DNA of 64,000 nt from Thiomargarita sp. (GCA_020726335.1 DYSU01000001.1:54930-118929); one strand, 5' to 3'. Counted from the stretch's first letter, positions 37,363-48,416 are shown. The notes: generated by a model from the sequence alone, not told the origin. Numbers and translations: made by a program.

Positions 37363-39249
37363 TCACTTGTGATGCGCCCATTTTTTTAGATACACCAATA
37401 ACAATGAAATGGAGGCAGGGGTCACCCCTGAAATGCGCAAAGCTTGGCCTAAAGTCGCGGGACGGTGTCGCATCAGCTTTTGTTGCACTTCGTTGGACAA
37501 ACCTTTAACTTGGCGATAATCCAGCGCATCGGGCAAAACCGTGTCTTCATAACGCTGATTGCGTGCGATTTCCACGGCTTGGCGTTCAATATAACCTTGG
37601 TATTTGCTCTGAATTTCCACTTGTTCCAGCACTTGTTGCAACACCTGTAGGGGCAAAGCGCGCTCGGTTTGTGTGTGTGGTAAACAAGCCAAACGTTGGA
37701 TGCTGACTTCAGGGCGGCGCAATAAATCCAAGGCGTGACATGCTTGGCTCAGTGGTTTGCCCAAAAGTTCGGTCACGGCGGTGTCTTCGGGCTGTAACAC
37801 AATTTTTTTCAGCCGTCGTTGTTCATCAGCAATCGCTTGTTTTTTATGACAAAATGCCGTCCAGCGGTCATCGTTCACCAAGCCGAGTTCACGGCCTTTG
37901 GGGGTCAGGCGCAAATCGGCGTTGTCTTCGCGCAACAACAAGCGGTATTCGGCGCGGCTGGTGAACATGCGATAAGGTTCGTTGGTTCCCAAGGTGATTA
38001 AATCATCAATCAGCACGCCGATATAAGCCTCATCACGGCGCGGTGTCCATGTGGGTTTGCCTTGCACGGTCAAGGCGGCGTTCATACCCGCAATCAAGCC
38101 TTGTGCGGCGGCCTCTTCGTAGCCCGTTGTGCCGTTGATTTGGCCTGCGAAAAACAGCCCTGCAATGCTTCGGGTTTCCAAGGACGGGCGCAAACCGCGT
38201 GGGTCAAAAAAGTCGTATTCAATCGCATAACCGGCGCGGGTGATGTGGGCGTTTTCAAAGCCTTTGATGGAGCGCACCAAACGCAATTGCACGTCAAACG
38301 GCAAACTGGTGGAAATGCCGTTGGGATAGATTTCATGGCTGGTCAAGCCTTCAGGTTCGATAAAAATCTGATGTGAATTTTTATCGGCAAAGCGCATGAT
38401 TTTGTCTTCAATCGACGGGCAATAACGCGGCCCTATGCCTGCAATCACCCCCGTGTATAACGGCGAGCGATCCAGTCCTGCGCGAATAAAATCATGGGTT
38501 TGCGCGTTGGTGTGGGTGATGTGACACACCACTTGCTGTGGGTGTTGCTCGGCTGAACCCATATACGAAAACACAGGCATAGGCTCATCGCCCGCTTGCA
38601 CTTGCAAACCGTCATAATCAATGCTGCGTTGGTCGATGCGCGGCGGCGTGCCTGTTTTTAATCGCGCAACATTAAACGGCAAGGCGCGCAAGCGTTTGGC
38701 CAACGCATTGGCGGGGGGGTCGCCCGCACGGCCTGCGGGATAATGGGCTGGACCGATGTGAATCAAGCCCGCCAGAAAAGTGCCGACGGTCAACACCACG
38801 GTGGGGGCGTAAAAACGCAAGCCCATTTGGGTGACAACCCCTTTAACTCGTTCATTTTCAATAATTAAATCATCAACCGCTTGTTGAAACAGCCATAAAT
38901 TGGCTTGTGTTTCCAGTGTATGGCGAATAAAATTTTTATACAATTGGCGGTCAATTTGGGCGCGTGTGGCGCGCACCGCAGGGCCTTTGCTGGCGTTGAG
39001 GATTCTAAATTGAATGCCCGCGTGATCAGCGGCGGTGGCCATGATGCCGCCCAGCGCATCAATTTCTTTGACCAAATGGCCTTTGCCTATGCCGCCGATG
39101 GCGGGGTTGCACGACATCGCGCCCAAGGTTTCGATGTTGTGGGTCAGCAACAAGCAACGACACCCCATGCGGGCCACAGCCAACGCCGCTTCTGTGCCTG
39201 CATGACCACCACCGACCACAATCACATCCAATTTTTGAAAAAAATCCAT
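37363..39249 (-). CDS. mnmG: tRNA uridine-5-carboxymethylaminomethyl modification enzyme MnmG
   Basis: FAD enzyme that with MnmE modifies wobble U34 of several tRNAs. 628 residues, the normal length. Seen: N-terminal FAD motif [21 protein letters not shown], the family signature [22 protein letters not shown], and [19 protein letters not shown], followed by the C-terminal helical domain ([28 protein letters not shown]). Usually followed by rsmG and parAB next to oriC; here neither occurs and it is 24 kb from the DnaA-box cluster. Confidence 0.97.
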   Translation of the reverse strand: MDFFQKLDVIVVGGGHAGTEAALAVARMGCRCLLLTHNIETLGAMSCNPAIGGIGKGHLVKEIDALGGIMATAADHAGIQFRILNASKGPAVRATRAQIDRQLYKNFIRHTLETQANLWLFQQAVDDLIIENERVKGVVTQMGLRFYAPTVVLTVGTFLAGLIHIGPAHYPAGRAGDPPANALAKRLRALPFNVARLKTGTPPRIDQRSIDYDGLQVQAGDEPMPVFSYMGSAEQHPQQVVCHITHTNAQTHDFIRAGLDRSPLYTGVIAGIGPRYCPSIEDKIMRFADKNSHQIFIEPEGLTSHEIYPNGISTSLPFDVQLRLVRSIKGFENAHITRAGYAIEYDFFDPRGLRPSLETRSIAGLFFAGQINGTTGYEEAAAQGLIAGMNAALTVQGKPTWTPRRDEAYIGVLIDDLITLGTNEPYRMFTSRAEYRLLLREDNADLRLTPKGRELGLVNDDRWTAFCHKKQAIADEQRRLKKIVLQPEDTAVTELLGKPLSQACHALDLLRRPEVSIQRLACLPHTQTERALPLQVLQQVLEQVEIQSKYQGYIERQAVEIARNQRYEDTVLPDALDYRQVKGLSNEVQQKLMRHRPATLGQALRISGVTPASISLLLVYLKKWAHHK

Positions 39250-39347
39250 GTAATTTAATTCCTTATGTTATTTTTAAATCACGCTATTGTAGCAAACAGC
39301 CCGTTCAATTGGACAGATGCCCACGTTACAGTGGGGGTGAATTTGTG

Positions 39348-39353
39348 TATAAT
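39348..39353 (+). promoter_or_regulatory. -10 element of the 39.4-kb methyltransferase gene
   Basis: Perfect TATAAT, with TTACAG 16 bases upstream as a poor -35. Lies 56 bases before the gene's ATG in the divergent region with mnmG. Confidence 0.35.
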
Positions 39354-39408
39354 CGTCTTTTATCGCACCCAATATTTTGATATTGTCTTATTTTTCAAGA
39401 AGTTAATC

Positions 39409-40221
39409 ATGTCTTATATTTTGCCCAAAGCCGAAACCATTGCATTGTTTGACGCGCTTGCCCCCACTTACGATGACCCTGCCTTGCGTTTTGCCGCGTT
39501 TGCCGCTGATCAATTGTTGGCGCGATTGCAACCAAAAAGCGACCAGCGCATTTTGGATTTGGCCACAGGCACAGGCCATGTGGCGTTGGCGGCTTGTCAG
39601 ATGTTGACCACAGGACGGGTGACAGGCATTGATTTGTCAGAAAAAATGCTGGACAAAGCATATGAAAAAATCCAGCATTTAAAGATTAAAAACATTGACT
39701 TATATAACATGGATGCCGAGAATTTGGAATTTAAGTCCCAATTTTTTCACCATGGGGTGTGTGCTTATGGATTGCCGTTTTTTAATAATCCAATTAAGGC
39801 GTTACAAGATTGTCGCCAAGTGATATGCTCGGGCGGGCAGTTGCTGTTTGCGCTGTGGGATGAAAGCGCGTTTCAGCCTGTGCTGGGCGTGTTACAACAG
39901 CAATTGGCGCAACGCAAACTGACCACCTTTATGGCGGCGGCTAAAGTGGGCATGAATCCTATACAAATCAAGATGTTGTTTCAAAAAGCGGGTTTTGCTG
40001 ATTGCCCAATCCAAACCCAACCGCTGGGCTACCATTTGCAACGCTTGGGCGACAGTTGGGATGTGGTGTATCACAGCCATTTGCGTATTGCCTTGTCAGC
40101 CTTGCCGCCTGCGTATATAACTGATTTTAAATTGGATTTTCTGCAACAAATGCAAAAACTGAGCTGTGATCAAGGTTTGTGGCTGGACATGACCAGCCAT
40201 TTTGTCACGGTGACTGCTTGA
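39409..40221 (+). CDS. UbiE-like class I SAM methyltransferase
   Basis: Start at ATG 39409 (MSYILPKAETIALFDALAPTYDD); a longer frame to 39265 covers the promoter and is unlikely. 270 residues. Motif I ILDLATGTGHVALAA, motif II VTGIDLSEKMLDKA, and ENLEFKSQFFHHGVCAYGLPFF are typical of the UbiE/small-molecule methyltransferase group. The substrate is unknown; it is too divergent to call ubiE. Divergent from mnmG. Confidence 0.85.
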   Translation: MSYILPKAETIALFDALAPTYDDPALRFAAFAADQLLARLQPKSDQRILDLATGTGHVALAACQMLTTGRVTGIDLSEKMLDKAYEKIQHLKIKNIDLYNMDAENLEFKSQFFHHGVCAYGLPFFNNPIKALQDCRQVICSGGQLLFALWDESAFQPVLGVLQQQLAQRKLTTFMAAAKVGMNPIQIKMLFQKAGFADCPIQTQPLGYHLQRLGDSWDVVYHSHLRIALSALPPAYITDFKLDFLQQMQKLSCDQGLWLDMTSHFVTVTA

Positions 40222-40346
40222 GTATAGACTTGATTGGTACAACCCTTGCTGTTGTGCGATAATTTAATAGAATTTACGCGATATTTTTTCTATAATGACT
40301 TAAAAAAATAAGGTGCAAACCCTCCTTTTATATAAAGCGTATCACT

Positions 40347-40847
40347 GTGTTCAAATGCCTCGCAAAAACCAGCCTGTTTTTTGTCTTCATCTCAATTGCC
40401 ATGACATTGTTGATGTGGTTAAGCCATTATTCGGGGCTTACTTTCGCTGTGTCTGCCTCTGCCCATAAACAGCCTGTGGCAACCATGCCTGCCGTGCAAA
40501 CCGCTACCCCCAAAGTACAGCCGCGACCACAACAAGATTTTTTATTGGCACAAAATCACAAAGTGATGGCCGCCAGCATTATTTTGCATTTTGACGATAA
40601 AAATCTCAGCTACCGTGCGCAACAACAGTTGGAACAAGTTTTAAAAGACCGTCAAGTGAATGAAAAAACTCAAATTGTGGTTTATGCAGGCCACACGGAT
40701 GAATCAGGCAAGTTATACCATCCGCACATCACCCAATTGCAAGCGCAAACTGTGGCGCGTGTGGCTTTGGCTTATACCCGTCAAATTAAAATCAAATTAT
40801 ACGAATACCCTGCCAAAGCCAATACAGTTTTATTAGAAATTTTATAA
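40347..40847 (+). CDS. membrane-anchored OmpA-like domain protein
   Basis: 166 residues from a GTG start (the next ATG would delete the membrane segment). One N-terminal hydrophobic segment (LFFVFISIAMTLLMWL), a proline/threonine-rich linker, then an OmpA-C-like fold (SIILHFDDKNLSYRAQQQLEQVL, VVYAGHTDESG). The second half of the peptidoglycan-binding motif (NxxLSxxRAxxV) is not conserved, being HITQLQAQTVARVALA, so peptidoglycan binding is uncertain. Its end overlaps the convergent tatD by six bases. Confidence 0.7.
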   Translation: MFKCLAKTSLFFVFISIAMTLLMWLSHYSGLTFAVSASAHKQPVATMPAVQTATPKVQPRPQQDFLLAQNHKVMAASIILHFDDKNLSYRAQQQLEQVLKDRQVNEKTQIVVYAGHTDESGKLYHPHITQLQAQTVARVALAYTRQIKIKLYEYPAKANTVLLEIL

Positions 40848-41624
40848 ACTTACATCAGGCAAACCGTGCAGGCGAAAAAAGTTTTGTGTGGTTTGTGCGG
40901 TCAATTCAGTCAAATCCACTTGCTTTAATTCGGCTATAAATTCAGCGACATGGCGCACATAAGCGGGCTGATTTTTTTGGCCACGATGGGGCATTGGTGC
41001 AAGATAAGGCGAATCCGTTTCAACCAGCATTTTAGACAACGGCACTTGTTTGGCGGTTTGTTGCAATGCGGTGGCGGATTTGAAAGTGACAATGCCCGAA
41101 AACGAAATATAAAAGCCCAAATCCATGGCTTGTTGCGCTGTTTCCCAATCTTCGACAAAACAGTGCATGATGCCACCGACTGCATCGGCTTTTTCTGCGC
41201 GCAAAATCTGCAACGTGTCGCGGGTGGCTTCACGGCAATGAACAATCAGCGGTTTGTTGACCTGTTTGGCGGCGGCAATGTGTTGGCGAAAACACTGTTG
41301 TTGCTCAACACGGTCTGCGGGGTTACGAAAATAATCCAAACCCGTTTCCCCCAAGGCAATGATATGCGGCGCGCTGGCCAATTCGCTCAACACCTCAACG
41401 GAGGTGGGTTGATTGGCGGCGCGGTTGGGATGAATGCCGACTGACGCAAACACAGGGGCAAACTCGGCACAGGTTTGTTTCAAGGCGGGATATTCATCCA
41501 GTTCCACCGAAACATTGAGAAAATAGCCCACGCCTGCCGCTTGCGCTTGAGCCAACACGGTGGCAGTGTCGATTGCCAACATCTGCAAGTGACAATGGGA
41601 GTCGGTCAATAATACGGTGTTCAA
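40842..41624 (-). CDS. TatD-family metal-dependent deoxyribonuclease
   Basis: TIM-barrel hydrolase of about 260 residues. Start placed at the TTG at 41624, eight bases after GGAG; a TTG two codons upstream leaves no room for that site. Metal ligands seen: DSHCHL at the N-terminus, ALGETGLDYF, PLIVHCREA, GIMHCF and LVETDSPYLAP, followed by RGQKNQPAYVRHVAE. This is YcfH/TatD-type, acting on DNA ends in vitro. Single gene; holB and tmk, its common neighbours, are absent. Confidence 0.93.
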   Translation of the reverse strand: MNTVLLTDSHCHLQMLAIDTATVLAQAQAAGVGYFLNVSVELDEYPALKQTCAEFAPVFASVGIHPNRAANQPTSVEVLSELASAPHIIALGETGLDYFRNPADRVEQQQCFRQHIAAAKQVNKPLIVHCREATRDTLQILRAEKADAVGGIMHCFVEDWETAQQAMDLGFYISFSGIVTFKSATALQQTAKQVPLSKMLVETDSPYLAPMPHRGQKNQPAYVRHVAEFIAELKQVDLTELTAQTTQNFFRLHGLPDVSL

Positions 41625-41785
41625 AAGCAATTCTCCGATGTAAAATAAATCAATGACGGTAAAAGCTTAAATCAGCCAAAATTGGAATGCAACTTGATAA
41701 ACTCAAGCCAGCATGGACAAAGTGCGGTCAATGAAGCCTATCAATTAAAATTTAACCCAACAGAGACAACGCTTTAGCATTTATT

Positions 41786-43180
41786 ATGGGCAAAGATTTA
41801 TTCAACGACTATTTTCGTTTTTTTGGTGTGGTGCAACGTTTGTTGGATTTGGCGATTTTGCTCATGGCCTGTCTGCTGTCGTTTTGGCTGTATTTTCATT
41901 CAATTCACCTGCCTGACAGCTATATCCGATTGTTATTAATGATTTTATTCCTGTCTGTGCCGTTGTTTCCCTATTTTGGATTATACCGCATTTGGCGCGG
42001 CGGCTCTGTTTTTGAAGAACTCAAAGCCTATTTTCTGGCTGTGTCCGCTTTGTTTTTGACCATGGCTTTGTTATTGTTTTTATTGAAAATTGGCAGTGTT
42101 TATTCTCGCGGTTGGTTTATACTGTGGTTTGGTCTGAGTGTGGCTTTGGCCTTTGCTTTTCGTATTTTATTGCGCTCAACCGTGCGCCATTTACGGTGCA
42201 AAGGCTTTAATCAAAAAAACATCGTGCTGGTTGGCGGCGACAACGCGCTGGGACAACGGGTTTTTGCCACATTATCCCAAGCCCATTGGTTGGGATTCGA
42301 TATAAAAGGTGTTTTTTATCAAACAGATGTTTTAATTCCCGATGCGGTCAATTTGGGCAAAATCGAACAGTTGGCCGCTTATTTAGCCCGCGAAAAAGTG
42401 GATGAAGTTTGGATTACCCTGCCTTTGCGTCAAATCGAACAAGTGCAGAAAGTCTTGAATTTATTGCAAAATTCAACGGTCAACGTGCGCTTAGTGCCTG
42501 ATATTTTTAGTTTATCCTTAATCAACCATTCAATGACCGAGGTGGCGGGTTTGCCCGTGATTTCATTGTCGTCTTCACCGATGACCACAGGCAACCGTTT
42601 GTTGAAAGCCATCGAAGATAAACTGTTGGCCAGCTTGATTTTATTGCTGATTTGGCCTGTGATGTTGGTGCTTGCCATCGGCGTTAAGCTGTCATCGAAA
42701 GGCACAATTTTATTCAAACAACGGCGGTATGGTTTAAGCGGTCGATCCGTCTGGGTGTGGAAATTTCGCACCATGACAGTTTGTGAAGACGGTGAATGTA
42801 TTAAACAAGCGGTGAAAAATGATGTGCGAATCACCCATTTTGGCGCATTTTTGCGTCGCACTTCCTTGGATGAATTACCTCAATTTATCAATGTGTTACA
42901 AGGACAAATGTCCATTGTCGGGCCACGCCCCCATGCCATTGTGCATAATGAACAATATCGGAAACAAATTCCTAAATACATATTGCGTCACATTGTAAAA
43001 CCGGGCATCACAGGTTGGGCGCAAATCAATGGTTGCCGTGGAGAAACCGATACTTTAGAAAAGATGGAACAACGCATTGCCTACGACTTGTATTACATTG
43101 AAAACTGGTCATTATTGTTTGATTTGAAAATTATAGCCTTGACTGTTTTCAAAGGTTTTATTCACAAAAATGCCTACTGA
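41786..43180 (+). CDS. polyprenyl-phosphate sugar-1-phosphate transferase (WcaJ family)
   Basis: Starts exopolysaccharide repeat units by moving a hexose-1-phosphate from UDP-sugar to undecaprenyl phosphate at the inner membrane. 464 residues: N-terminal membrane segments (about 15-125), a Rossmann-like middle (NIVLVGGDNALGQRVF), and a C-terminal catalytic domain (about 270-464) with LFKQRRYGLSGRSVWVWKFRTM, RRTSLDELPQFINVLQGQMS, VGPRPHA and KPGITGWAQINGCRGETDT. The last motifs define the UDP-glucose-using WcaJ/EpsE group. Upstream 155 bases hold no clear gene. It stands alone here; the epimerase at the left edge may belong to the same pathway. Confidence 0.93.
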   Translation: MGKDLFNDYFRFFGVVQRLLDLAILLMACLLSFWLYFHSIHLPDSYIRLLLMILFLSVPLFPYFGLYRIWRGGSVFEELKAYFLAVSALFLTMALLLFLLKIGSVYSRGWFILWFGLSVALAFAFRILLRSTVRHLRCKGFNQKNIVLVGGDNALGQRVFATLSQAHWLGFDIKGVFYQTDVLIPDAVNLGKIEQLAAYLAREKVDEVWITLPLRQIEQVQKVLNLLQNSTVNVRLVPDIFSLSLINHSMTEVAGLPVISLSSSPMTTGNRLLKAIEDKLLASLILLLIWPVMLVLAIGVKLSSKGTILFKQRRYGLSGRSVWVWKFRTMTVCEDGECIKQAVKNDVRITHFGAFLRRTSLDELPQFINVLQGQMSIVGPRPHAIVHNEQYRKQIPKYILRHIVKPGITGWAQINGCRGETDTLEKMEQRIAYDLYYIENWSLLFDLKIIALTVFKGFIHKNAY

Positions 43181-43195
43181 GCAAAGAGAACTTTT

Positions 43196-44419
43196 ATGCC
43201 TTCATCACCCCCCAGTTTAACGCCTGTTGCCTCTGCGTTGAGCCAATTATTGAATCAAGTCAATCCCTTAGCGCGAACCGAAAACCTGCCCTTGGCGCAG
43301 GCATTAAATCGGGTGTTGGCCAAAACGCAGATTGCGTCCATCAACGTGCCGCCAACCGATAACAGCGCGATGGATGGTTATGCAATTCAATGCCATGATA
43401 TTGCACAAATTCCCACCCACTTGCCTATCAGCCAACGCATTTGCGCGGGCGATGTGCCTGTGGCTTTGTCTGCGCAAACGGTTGCCCGTATTTTCACGGG
43501 TGCGCCGATTCCCGCCAACGCCGATGCGGTGGTGATGCAAGAGCATTGTCAAGCCGATGATAGGGGCGTGACTGTTTTGCAAGCGGTTAAAGTCGGGCAA
43601 AACATCCGCCGTGCAGGTGAAGACATTGTGCAAGGCAGTGACGTTTTGCGGGCAGGTTGTCGCTTGCGGGCGCAAGAACTGGGTTTGGCCGCTTCGCTGG
43701 GCATAGGTAAATTGCCTGTTTATCAACAAGTTAAAGTGGCTGTCTTCACCACAGGCGATGAACTGCTGGAGCCTGATGAACCGTTGACCCCGGGCAAAAT
43801 CTACAATTCCAACCGCTACACCTTATTGGGCTTGTTGCAAACTTTAGGCTGTCAAATCATTGATTTAGGTCAGGTGGCCGATCATTTAGCCGCCACCCAA
43901 GCGGCGTTGAGCCAAGCGGCTGAGCAAGCGGATTTGATCATCACCACGGGCGGGGTGTCGGTGGGCGAAGAAGACCATGTGCGCCATGCGTTGCTGGCGT
44001 TGGGGCGGTTGCATTTGTGGAAAATCGCGGTTAAACCGGGCAAACCGCTGGCTTTTGGCCAAATCAACACCACGCCGTTCATCGGTTTACCGGGCAATCC
44101 CGTGTCGGCTTTTGTCACTTTTTGCCTGTTTGTCGCGCCCTTGCTTAAAAAAATGCAGGGCTTGACCCAAATCCATGCCCGCGCCTGTTCATTGCCCGCG
44201 TATTTTGCTTGGCCAACGGCGGGTAAACGGCAAGAATATTTGCGCGCCCGCTTGGCCCATGTCGATGGTCGCTTGGGGCTTGAGTTGTATCCGCACCAAG
44301 GTTCAGGCGTGTTGAGTTCGGTCAGTTTCAGTGATGGTTTGGTAGAAGTTCCCATAGGTACTACAATACAACACAATGAAATGGTTCAATTTTATTTTTA
44401 CAGTGAATTGCTGGCATGA
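43196..44419 (+). CDS. moeA: molybdopterin molybdenumtransferase
   Basis: Inserts molybdate into adenylylated molybdopterin. 407 residues. Seen: [84 protein letters not shown] and [13 protein letters not shown], all MoeA hallmarks in order. It overlaps moaC by four bases (ATGA), so the two form an operon for molybdenum cofactor synthesis. Confidence 0.96.
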   Translation: MPSSPPSLTPVASALSQLLNQVNPLARTENLPLAQALNRVLAKTQIASINVPPTDNSAMDGYAIQCHDIAQIPTHLPISQRICAGDVPVALSAQTVARIFTGAPIPANADAVVMQEHCQADDRGVTVLQAVKVGQNIRRAGEDIVQGSDVLRAGCRLRAQELGLAASLGIGKLPVYQQVKVAVFTTGDELLEPDEPLTPGKIYNSNRYTLLGLLQTLGCQIIDLGQVADHLAATQAALSQAAEQADLIITTGGVSVGEEDHVRHALLALGRLHLWKIAVKPGKPLAFGQINTTPFIGLPGNPVSAFVTFCLFVAPLLKKMQGLTQIHARACSLPAYFAWPTAGKRQEYLRARLAHVDGRLGLELYPHQGSGVLSSVSFSDGLVEVPIGTTIQHNEMVQFYFYSELLA

Positions 44420-44901
44420 ACGAACTCACCCACATTGACAGCCAAGGTGCGGCGCAGATGGTCGATGTTTCGGCCAAAGCGAGCAGCGAACGCCAAGCGA
44501 TGGCGACCGCACGGGTTTATATGCAACCTGCCACTTTGCAAAAAGTCATCGCGGGCCAGCACAAAAAAGGCGATGTATTGACGGTGGCCAAAATCGCGGG
44601 TATTCAAGCGGCCAAACGTTGTGCGGAGTTGATTCCCCTGTGTCATCCGTTGTTGTTGACTCAAATTGAGGTGAATTTGCAGACGGATGAAACTAAAAAC
44701 TGCATTAAAATCTACAGCTTGTGCAAGCTCAACGGTCAAACAGGGGTGGAAATGGAAGCATTGACCGCCGCCAGCGTCGCCGCTTTGACCATTTATGACA
44801 TGTGCAAAGCGGTTGACCGTGGGATGCGCATTGACGGCATTCAAGTTTTGAAAAAAAGCGGCGGCAAAAGCGGCGATTGGCAGTTTGGTGAAGCCGATTG
44901 A
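44416..44901 (+). CDS. moaC: cyclic pyranopterin monophosphate synthase
   Basis: First-pathway enzyme with MoaA that makes cyclic pyranopterin monophosphate from GTP. 161 residues. Seen: [47 protein letters not shown] and MCKAVDRGM with catalytic lysine and aspartate. Coupled to moeA through an ATGA overlap; ends at the base before the convergent Aas fusion gene. Confidence 0.97.
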   Translation: MNELTHIDSQGAAQMVDVSAKASSERQAMATARVYMQPATLQKVIAGQHKKGDVLTVAKIAGIQAAKRCAELIPLCHPLLLTQIEVNLQTDETKNCIKIYSLCKLNGQTGVEMEALTAASVAALTIYDMCKAVDRGMRIDGIQVLKKSGGKSGDWQFGEAD

Positions 44902-47900
44902 TCAGTTCGCCACGCTTAACGCCCATTTTTTCGCCGCAGTCAAATCCATTTTGCCCGTGCCTAATTTGGGCAGGCTTTCCAGTAAATGACAGCTTTTAGG
45001 TTGCATTAACGGCGGGATGTCGCTTTTTAATATTTTGTTTTTCAATAGGTTAGGATAATCTGCCGCCGCTTCACCTGCCAGCAACAGCACAATTTTTTCG
45101 CCTTTGCTGGTGTCAGGAATCGCCACCGCGATACATTCAATTTCTGGGTTATTAATCAAGCGGTTAATCGCGGTTTCAACGGCGGTCAGGCTGATCATTT
45201 CGCCGCAAATTTTGGCAAAACGGGAATAACGGTCAACGATGGTCAAAAAGCCGTCAATATCCAGTTTGCCTTTGTCGCCTGACAGATACCAGATTTTTTT
45301 ATCTTGTTTGACAATAACTTGCGCGGTTTTTTCGGGGTCTTTGAGATAGCCTTGCATCACTTGCGGGCCGCTGATGAGAACCAAACCCGCTTCGCCTGTG
45401 GGTACAGCGGCCAAGGTGTCGGGGTCAACGATTTTGATGCGCGTGCCGGGCAAAGACAAGCCCACTGTGCCGATTTTATTGCCGATTTGCACATCGCCGT
45501 TGTACGACAACAAGATGTCGGGTAAATTGACGCTGGCAATCGGTGCGGTTTCGGTTGCGCCATAGCCTTCCAAAATGGTTTTATCGAATTTTTGCTGAAA
45601 AGCTTGGCGCACATCGTCGCTTAAGCGTTCCGCGCCGGTGATGACAATGCGCAAGGATTCAAATTGCAAACGGTGCAAACGACGGTTGCGGGTGTAAAGC
45701 CGTAAAAAAGTCGGTGTGGCCACCAAAATGCTGATGCTGTGTTGCGCCACCAACCGCCCCACGGTTTTGCCGTCAGTCGGGTCGGCTTGGCACACCAACG
45801 GCATCCCTTCCAACAGCGGCATCAAGGTGGTGACAGTCAAACCAAAGGCATGAAACGTTGGCAATGCGCTGAGTACCACATCTTCATCACGCGGATTGAT
45901 CAAAGCCACTGATTGTTTGATGTTGCTGATGATGTTGGCGTGGGTCAGACACACCCCTTTGGGTATGCCTTCACTGCCACTGCTGAACAAAATCGCCGCG
46001 ACATCGTCCAGTTGTACCGATGCCAAATACCGCCATTTCAGCCACCACAACGGTAACAACACCGCCTGCAAATAAGCTGACAGCGTTTGGCCTTTGGACA
46101 GCCCTTGTTTGATGTCTTCCAAAAACAAGACCCGATGGCTTTCGCCTAAAGCGGTTAAGTCCATGCCATGTTGTTGTAATTTCTTGAAAAATTGGCGCGA
46201 GCTGAGAATGGTTTTAATGTCAGCACGGGCAATGGCCGATTCAATCACCGCAAGGCTGGCGGTGTAGTTGAGGTTGACCACGGTTTTACCCAAAGCCAAG
46301 CTGGCCATATTGGCAATCACTGTGCCTGCGGATGCAGGCAATAAAATGCCGATGTTTTGTTGCTCAGCCACAGAGGGGCGTAATTTTTTCTGAAAAGCCA
46401 ACACCGCCGCCAATAAACGGCTGTAGCTGAATTTGTTGCTGCCATCGATAAGGGCGGTTTGGTTTTGCATGGTTTTGGCGGTGGTGAAAAAGCTTTCAGC
46501 CAAGGGTTTAAGGTTTTGGGTATATTGCCGCCAAACGTGAAGGGAGGTTTCCAATACCGCTTGTTTAACCGCACTGGCGGGGACGTTGTCGGGCAATGGT
46601 TGGCCAAAACCGACGGTGATGCTACGCCCACCTTTGTCGCTGGAAATGCGGCGGTATTTGCTGGCGGCATAGGAAAATTGTGTTCCCCATAAACCATGCA
46701 GATAAAACGGGACAATTTTCGCCCCCGTGTCTTTGGCCGCCAGCTCAAAACCTGATTTAAATGCGCCCAAATGGCCGTTTTGTGAAATATGACCTTCTGG
46801 AAACAAGGCCACCACTTCACCTTGTTGTAAACGGTGGCGGACTTTTTCCAGCGCGTGTTTTGCCCCGCCGCTGATGGGAATCACGCCGAATAAATCCAAA
46901 AACCAGCGCAAATACCAGCGGTCATAATACAAACGGTGCATCACAAAGCGAATCGGACGCGGCGAGGCGATTTGCAACACCGCCCAATCCAGCCAACTGA
47001 CGTGGTTGCCCAACAACAAAACGCCGCCTGTGGAGGGCAAATGGTGCATGTCCACGGCCTGCACTTTGTACCGCCATTGCAACAAACCGCCCAAGGAATA
47101 ACGAATCAACGATTGCGGCAATTTGGCCACCGCATACAAACTGCCCAAAAAAGTGACCAGCGCAAGCAGATAAAAAACCGTTTGATTACTGATGTTTAGA
47201 TAAGCCAATAAAATGGAGAAGGCCAAAAAGCCGAGCATAAACCAGTTTTGAATGAAATTATTGGCGGCGACAATCACCCCTGATTGACCTTGTTTGGCGT
47301 GGTATTGAATCAGGGAATTGAGCGGCACAATGAACAGGCCGCCGAAAAAGCCAAAGATTGTGCAAACCAAGGCCAACAGCCCATAATTTTTCAACCACGG
47401 CAAAAACAACAAGGCCACGCACATGCCCAGCGCACCCAAGGGGATGATGCCCGTTTCAATATAATTGCGCGACACTTTGCCCGCAAACAGCGACCCCAAC
47501 ACGATGCCGATGCCTGCCATCGCCATGATGCCGTTGGCCACCATGGTGTTGGTTTCGCCCGTGAATTCTTTTAAATGCGCGCTGAAATTGGCGACAATCA
47601 CTTGATTAATCGCAAAAAAAATCGACAAGCCGATGATGCTCAACCAAATGGTTTGGTTTGACCACGCGGCGTTGAGGTTTTGTTTTAAGGTGTTGAAACG
47701 CATATAGTTTGGCCAGTCAAAACGCAGTTGTTCATCGACTTCTTGTTTTTGTGGCAAGGACAACGATAAATAAAATTCCACTGCTGTGCCTGCCACCAGA
47801 AAAAAGCCTACATATTTAATGGATTGCAAAATCTCGCCCAGCGATTGCGCATGGGCTGAAAACCAGTATTCAAACAACACGGTATAGGCAATCATGCCGC

Positions 47901-48360
47901 CCAAAATGGCCACAATGGTCACCGCTTGCACCGCTGAATTGGCTTGGGCAATGTGGTCTTTGCCCACCAGTTCGCGGATATAAGCGTATTTGGCGGGCGA
48001 ATAAATTGCACTTTGCAACCCTAAAATGAATGTCATCCAAAATGCCGCCCAAAACCAACCCATGTAATAGCAGACGGTAATCGCCAAGGTGATGGGAATG
48101 GCGATAAACGCCGCAATTTGGATAATGCGTTGTTTGGGAAATTTATCGGACAAAAAACCTGCGGGGGTGAAGGTCATCACAAACGGCAATAAAATCATCG
48201 CTTGAATCACGGCGGTGTAAATGCGCAATTCGTGTTCGGTATAGTGTTTAAACAGCGTGTTTTGAATAATGATTTTATGACCTAAGTCAGTGAAAGCATT
48301 AAGAAAAACAATGAGGATGAAGGAAGTGAACCCCAAATAAGACCAGATAGAGCGCGGCAT
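44902..48360 (-). CDS. aas: LplT-PlsC-Aas fusion: lysophospholipid importer with acyltransferase and acyl-ACP synthetase
   Basis: One 1152-residue inner-membrane protein with three modules. Residues 1 to about 420 are an MFS-type flippase like LplT (twelve hydrophobic segments, from SIWSYLGFTSFILIVFLNAF). The PlsC acyltransferase, about 430-640, has the HxxxxD motif NHVSWLDWA and the FPEGHISQNG motif. The AMP-forming synthetase, about 660-1152, has the P-loop FSSGSEGIPKGVCLTH, GYGATETAP and DRYSRFAKICGEMIS. It recycles lysophosphatidylethanolamine: import, then re-acylation. In E. coli these are separate adjacent genes lplT and aas; the fusion is also common in other phyla. Confidence 0.93.
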   Translation of the reverse strand: MPRSIWSYLGFTSFILIVFLNAFTDLGHKIIIQNTLFKHYTEHELRIYTAVIQAMILLPFVMTFTPAGFLSDKFPKQRIIQIAAFIAIPITLAITVCYYMGWFWAAFWMTFILGLQSAIYSPAKYAYIRELVGKDHIAQANSAVQAVTIVAILGGMIAYTVLFEYWFSAHAQSLGEILQSIKYVGFFLVAGTAVEFYLSLSLPQKQEVDEQLRFDWPNYMRFNTLKQNLNAAWSNQTIWLSIIGLSIFFAINQVIVANFSAHLKEFTGETNTMVANGIMAMAGIGIVLGSLFAGKVSRNYIETGIIPLGALGMCVALLFLPWLKNYGLLALVCTIFGFFGGLFIVPLNSLIQYHAKQGQSGVIVAANNFIQNWFMLGFLAFSILLAYLNISNQTVFYLLALVTFLGSLYAVAKLPQSLIRYSLGGLLQWRYKVQAVDMHHLPSTGGVLLLGNHVSWLDWAVLQIASPRPIRFVMHRLYYDRWYLRWFLDLFGVIPISGGAKHALEKVRHRLQQGEVVALFPEGHISQNGHLGAFKSGFELAAKDTGAKIVPFYLHGLWGTQFSYAASKYRRISSDKGGRSITVGFGQPLPDNVPASAVKQAVLETSLHVWRQYTQNLKPLAESFFTTAKTMQNQTALIDGSNKFSYSRLLAAVLAFQKKLRPSVAEQQNIGILLPASAGTVIANMASLALGKTVVNLNYTASLAVIESAIARADIKTILSSRQFFKKLQQHGMDLTALGESHRVLFLEDIKQGLSKGQTLSAYLQAVLLPLWWLKWRYLASVQLDDVAAILFSSGSEGIPKGVCLTHANIISNIKQSVALINPRDEDVVLSALPTFHAFGLTVTTLMPLLEGMPLVCQADPTDGKTVGRLVAQHSISILVATPTFLRLYTRNRRLHRLQFESLRIVITGAERLSDDVRQAFQQKFDKTILEGYGATETAPIASVNLPDILLSYNGDVQIGNKIGTVGLSLPGTRIKIVDPDTLAAVPTGEAGLVLISGPQVMQGYLKDPEKTAQVIVKQDKKIWYLSGDKGKLDIDGFLTIVDRYSRFAKICGEMISLTAVETAINRLINNPEIECIAVAIPDTSKGEKIVLLLAGEAAADYPNLLKNKILKSDIPPLMQPKSCHLLESLPKLGTGKMDLTAAKKWALSVAN

Positions 48361-48416
48361 GATTTAACCTAGAGTGAATGTGTGAGGACGGGCATGACAG
48401 GGTTTAATAAGCTATC

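Noticed and set aside
37363..39249. mnmG as marker that oriC lies next to it
   Set aside because: No DnaA boxes, rsmG, parAB or mioC lie near it; the box cluster is 24 kb away, so mnmG location is not evidence for an origin here.
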